Positions 5,027-7,135 of a stretch of 7,135 nt of DNA are shown here, piece by piece. Both the position numbers and the translations under genes were made by a program. The notes beneath the pieces are model-generated. The model saw nothing but the letters and a program-made list of their open reading frames with translations, had not been told where the DNA came from and made no database searches. The number at the start of each line of letters is the position of its first letter. Position 1 is the first letter of the stretch. The DNA comes from Ignavibacteriales bacterium. Lineage in GTDB: Bacteria > Bacteroidota > Ignavibacteria > Ignavibacteriales > Ignavibacteriaceae. The stretch spans positions 1 to 7,135 of the forward strand of contig DAIERC010000187.1 in assembly GCA_027347125.1 (NCBI GenBank), in the 5' to 3' direction.

Positions 5027-7081
5027 ATGGCGGATAATAACAACAACAAACAGAACCCCAAAGGCCCAACCGGCGGCGGTTCAAATAAACCCGACGATAA
5101 TTTCGATTGGTCAAAAGTAATTAGGATGGTCTTTGGATGGGGGGCAGTTATTGTGGCTGCAGTTATTATTATGCAGTTGTTCAAAACAAACTCTGCTAAT
5201 TATGTTGATATACCGTACCTTCAGTATGAAAATCTTCTTAACACCGATCAAATACTGAAAGCAACTATTACTAAATCGGATGTTAACGATTATTACTTTA
5301 AAGCCGAACTTAGATCGCAGCAAAATGTTCGAATAAACGGCAAAGATATCCCGGTAAAATACGTTTCGGTTTATCTTCCCGAACCTATTATAAAAGAACA
5401 GGAAGCTGTTTGGAAGGCGAAGGATATCAACTACTCGTTTAATAAAGAATCAAACGAATGGATGAATATTTTAATCGGGTTTTTACCATGGGTAATAATT
5501 TTAGGAATATGGATAATAATTATGCGTCGTATGCAAGGCGGCGGCGGAGGTACCAGAGGAATATTTTCCTTCGGTAAAAGTAAGGCTAAATTAATAACCC
5601 AGTCCGGCCAGAAAATTACTTTTAGAGATGTTGCCGGAGCCGACGAAGCAAAACTTGAACTGCATGAAATTATAGAGTTTCTGAAAGAACCGACTAAATT
5701 CCAAAAACTGGGTGGCAAAATTCCAAGAGGCGTTTTGCTGTTAGGCCCTCCTGGAACCGGTAAAACACTTTTAGCGCGTGCTGTGGCGGGTGAGGCCGGG
5801 GTTCCGTTCTTTTCCATAAGTGGTGCCGACTTCGTTGAAATGTTTGTAGGTGTAGGCGCAAGTCGTGTTAGAGATTTATTTGAACAGGGAAAGAAAAATG
5901 CGCCCTGTATTATTTTTATTGATGAGATTGATGCCGTAGGACGCCACAGGGGCGCCGGCTTAGGCGGAGGGCATGATGAAAGAGAACAAACTCTTAACCA
6001 GCTACTTGTTGAGATGGACGGCTTTGAACAGAACAGCGGTGTAATTATTATTGCCGCCACCAACCGCCCGGATGTGCTTGACCCTGCATTATTAAGACCT
6101 GGCAGGTTCGACAGGCAGGTAGTTGTAGACAGGCCTGACGTAAAAGGAAGAGAAGGAATATTGAAAGTTCATACAAGAAATATTCCTTTAGATACCGATG
6201 TAAATCTTGAAGTATTAGCAAAGGGAACACCAGGGCTTGCGGGAGCCGAACTTGCTAACTTGGTGAACGAAGCAGCTCTTCTTGGCGCGAGAAAAAACAA
6301 GAAAAAAGTTCAAATGATTGACTTTGAAGAAGCCAAAGATAAAGTTATGATGGGAATGGAAAGAAAGAGCATGATAATCTCCGAAGAAGAAAAAAAGACA
6401 ACTTCTTACCATGAAATAGGTCATGTGCTTGTTGCCCGTATGCTTCCCGAAGCGGATCCAGTTCATAAGGTTACAATTATTCCAAGAGGAAGAGCTCTTG
6501 GCGTAACAAGCTATTTACCCATAGATGAAAAGCATACATATTCTAAAGAATATTTAGAAGCAATTATTACCTACGCTCTCGGCGGGCGCGCTGCTGAAAA
6601 AATTATATTCAATCACTATACAACCGGCGCAGGTAACGATATTGAAAAAGCCACCAACATTGCCCGCAAAATGGTTTGTGAGTGGGGAATGAGCGAAGTG
6701 CTTGGGCCTTTAAGCTACGGCGCAAAAGAAGAAGAAATATTTCTCGGCAGAGAAATTCAACGACACAGGGATTACAGTGAAAGAACTGCAATAGAAATTG
6801 ATGACGAAGTACGCCGTCTGGTAAATTCAGGTATGGCTAGAGCCGAAAAAATATTAACCGATAATATGGACCTTTTGCACATACTTTCTAAAGAATTATT
6901 AGAGCGTGAGATTTTGGATTCGGACGAGATAGAAAAATTAATTAATGGCGAGGAACTTCCACCATTAAAAAAAGACGAAGTAGTGGATAAAAATAGGCCG
7001 GAGGAAGTGCCAGACCACGTAAAGAAACTTATGGATCAAAGAAAACCAAAAGAATCTGCCTCTAAAGATGACTCAAATTGA
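5027..7081 (+). CDS. ftsH: ATP-dependent zinc metalloprotease FtsH
   Basis: A 684-residue inner-membrane AAA+ protease that extracts and degrades damaged or surplus membrane proteins and some short-lived regulators, as a hexamer. In order: an Asn/Gly/Pro-rich cytoplasmic N-terminus (1-30), membrane helix 1 (about 31-52), a periplasmic domain (53-143), membrane helix 2 (about 146-166), a glycine linker (171-175), and the AAA+ module. That module has Walker A 'GPPGTGKT' (240-247), Walker B 'IIFIDEID' (D299, E300) and the second region of homology beginning 'ATNRPD' at 344, with arginine fingers R357 and R360. The peptidase zinc site is H462-E463-I-G-H466, with D538 in 'GNDIEKA' as third ligand. 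The third position of the HExGH motif is Ile, where Ala is usual. The C-terminus is a charged tail. The ATG at 5027 is preferred because the next methionine lies inside helix 1. No Shine-Dalgarno is seen. It follows hpt by 46 bases and overlaps the next gene by 14. Confidence 0.98.
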   Translation: MADNNNNKQNPKGPTGGGSNKPDDNFDWSKVIRMVFGWGAVIVAAVIIMQLFKTNSANYVDIPYLQYENLLNTDQILKATITKSDVNDYYFKAELRSQQNVRINGKDIPVKYVSVYLPEPIIKEQEAVWKAKDINYSFNKESNEWMNILIGFLPWVIILGIWIIIMRRMQGGGGGTRGIFSFGKSKAKLITQSGQKITFRDVAGADEAKLELHEIIEFLKEPTKFQKLGGKIPRGVLLLGPPGTGKTLLARAVAGEAGVPFFSISGADFVEMFVGVGASRVRDLFEQGKKNAPCIIFIDEIDAVGRHRGAGLGGGHDEREQTLNQLLVEMDGFEQNSGVIIIAATNRPDVLDPALLRPGRFDRQVVVDRPDVKGREGILKVHTRNIPLDTDVNLEVLAKGTPGLAGAELANLVNEAALLGARKNKKKVQMIDFEEAKDKVMMGMERKSMIISEEEKKTTSYHEIGHVLVARMLPEADPVHKVTIIPRGRALGVTSYLPIDEKHTYSKEYLEAIITYALGGRAAEKIIFNHYTTGAGNDIEKATNIARKMVCEWGMSEVLGPLSYGAKEEEIFLGREIQRHRDYSERTAIEIDDEVRRLVNSGMARAEKILTDNMDLLHILSKELLEREILDSDEIEKLINGEELPPLKKDEVVDKNRPEEVPDHVKKLMDQRKPKESASKDDSN

Positions 7082-7135
7082 CAACGGTACTATCAATTAC
7101 AGAGATGAATTAGTAAGAAAACTAATTCATCTCTG
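7068..7135 (+). CDS. N-terminal fragment of a probable membrane gene, perhaps DGK1/SEC59-like CTP-dependent lipid kinase or CdsA-like (3' end outside the window)
   Basis: An ATG at 7068, inside the end of ftsH in another frame, opens a frame without stops to the window edge: 22 codons plus two bases. The visible protein is MTQIDNGTINYRDELVRKL followed by IHL. The 'EL.RK.IHL' pattern is typical of the N-terminus of the cytidylyltransferase-like polyprenol/diacylglycerol kinase family (DGK1, SEC59, VTE5), where it precedes the first membrane helix; in my recollection such genes often follow ftsH in Ignavibacteria. The 14-base overlap with ftsH mirrors the tilS-hpt overlap and suggests coupled translation. 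With so few residues the family call is tentative; the coding call is firmer. A perfect inverted repeat runs through codons 11 to 23. Confidence 0.6.
   Translation, partial: MTQIDNGTINYRDELVRKLIHL
7100..7135. repeat. Perfect 15-bp inverted repeat with a six-base loop
   Basis: CAGAGATGAATTAGT (7100-7114) and ACTAATTCATCTCTG (7121-7135) are exact reverse complements around AAGAAA. The stem has no mismatch, and whether it continues past base 7135 cannot be seen. It begins 19 bases after the ftsH stop, so it could act as a terminator if a T-run follows beyond the window. It also lies within the open frame that starts at 7068, where it would fold the mRNA just after the start. An assembly artefact at a contig end is a further possibility. 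Confidence 0.8.

Noticed and set aside
5431..6063. Long minus-strand open frame opposite ftsH (210 residues)
   Set aside because: It mirrors the conserved AAA+ region of ftsH, has a Pro/Ser-rich composition typical of an antisense shadow, and matches no family I recognise.

Overview
The window is about 7.1 kb of AT-rich DNA with every gene on the + strand and little space between them. The partial protein at the left edge ends in a type IX secretion (T9SS) sorting domain of the 'LNQNYPNPFNP' kind. Shine-Dalgarno sites are mostly absent, and the one promoter-like site can also be read in the Bacteroidota style. This points to the Bacteroidota/Chlorobiota/Ignavibacteriota group, most likely an Ignavibacteria-like bacterium. 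That placement is inferred from motifs, not from a tree.

Layout from left to right: (1) bases 1-561 are the C-terminal end of a large secreted protein, most likely an M1-family metallopeptidase with a T9SS sorting tail. (2) Bases 562-760 are non-coding and hold a candidate promoter followed at once by a strong hairpin with a U-tract. (3) greA (761-1237) and ribD (1250-2335, TTG start) form a tight pair that may end at a weak hairpin overlapping the ribD stop. (4) ribE (2432-3052), with a clear Shine-Dalgarno, is followed after 12 bases by tilS (3065-4429). tilS overlaps hpt (4417-4980), and ftsH (5027-7081) comes 46 bases later. (5) A further gene starts at 7068 inside the end of ftsH and runs off the window. 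Its few visible residues resemble the N-terminus of the DGK1/SEC59-like CTP-dependent lipid kinase or CdsA-like family.

The genes are housekeeping: transcript-cleavage factor, two steps of riboflavin synthesis, tRNA-Ile lysidine modification, purine salvage, and the membrane AAA+ protease. The tilS-hpt-ftsH order is an old conserved cluster also known from Bacillus. I see no defence system, mobile element, CRISPR array, tRNA or rRNA. I do not see evidence of a wholly new system. The points most worth checking are the promoter-plus-terminator hairpin in the greA leader, the joining of the riboflavin genes to tilS-hpt-ftsH, and a perfect 15-bp inverted repeat inside the start of the last gene, at the very edge of the window.
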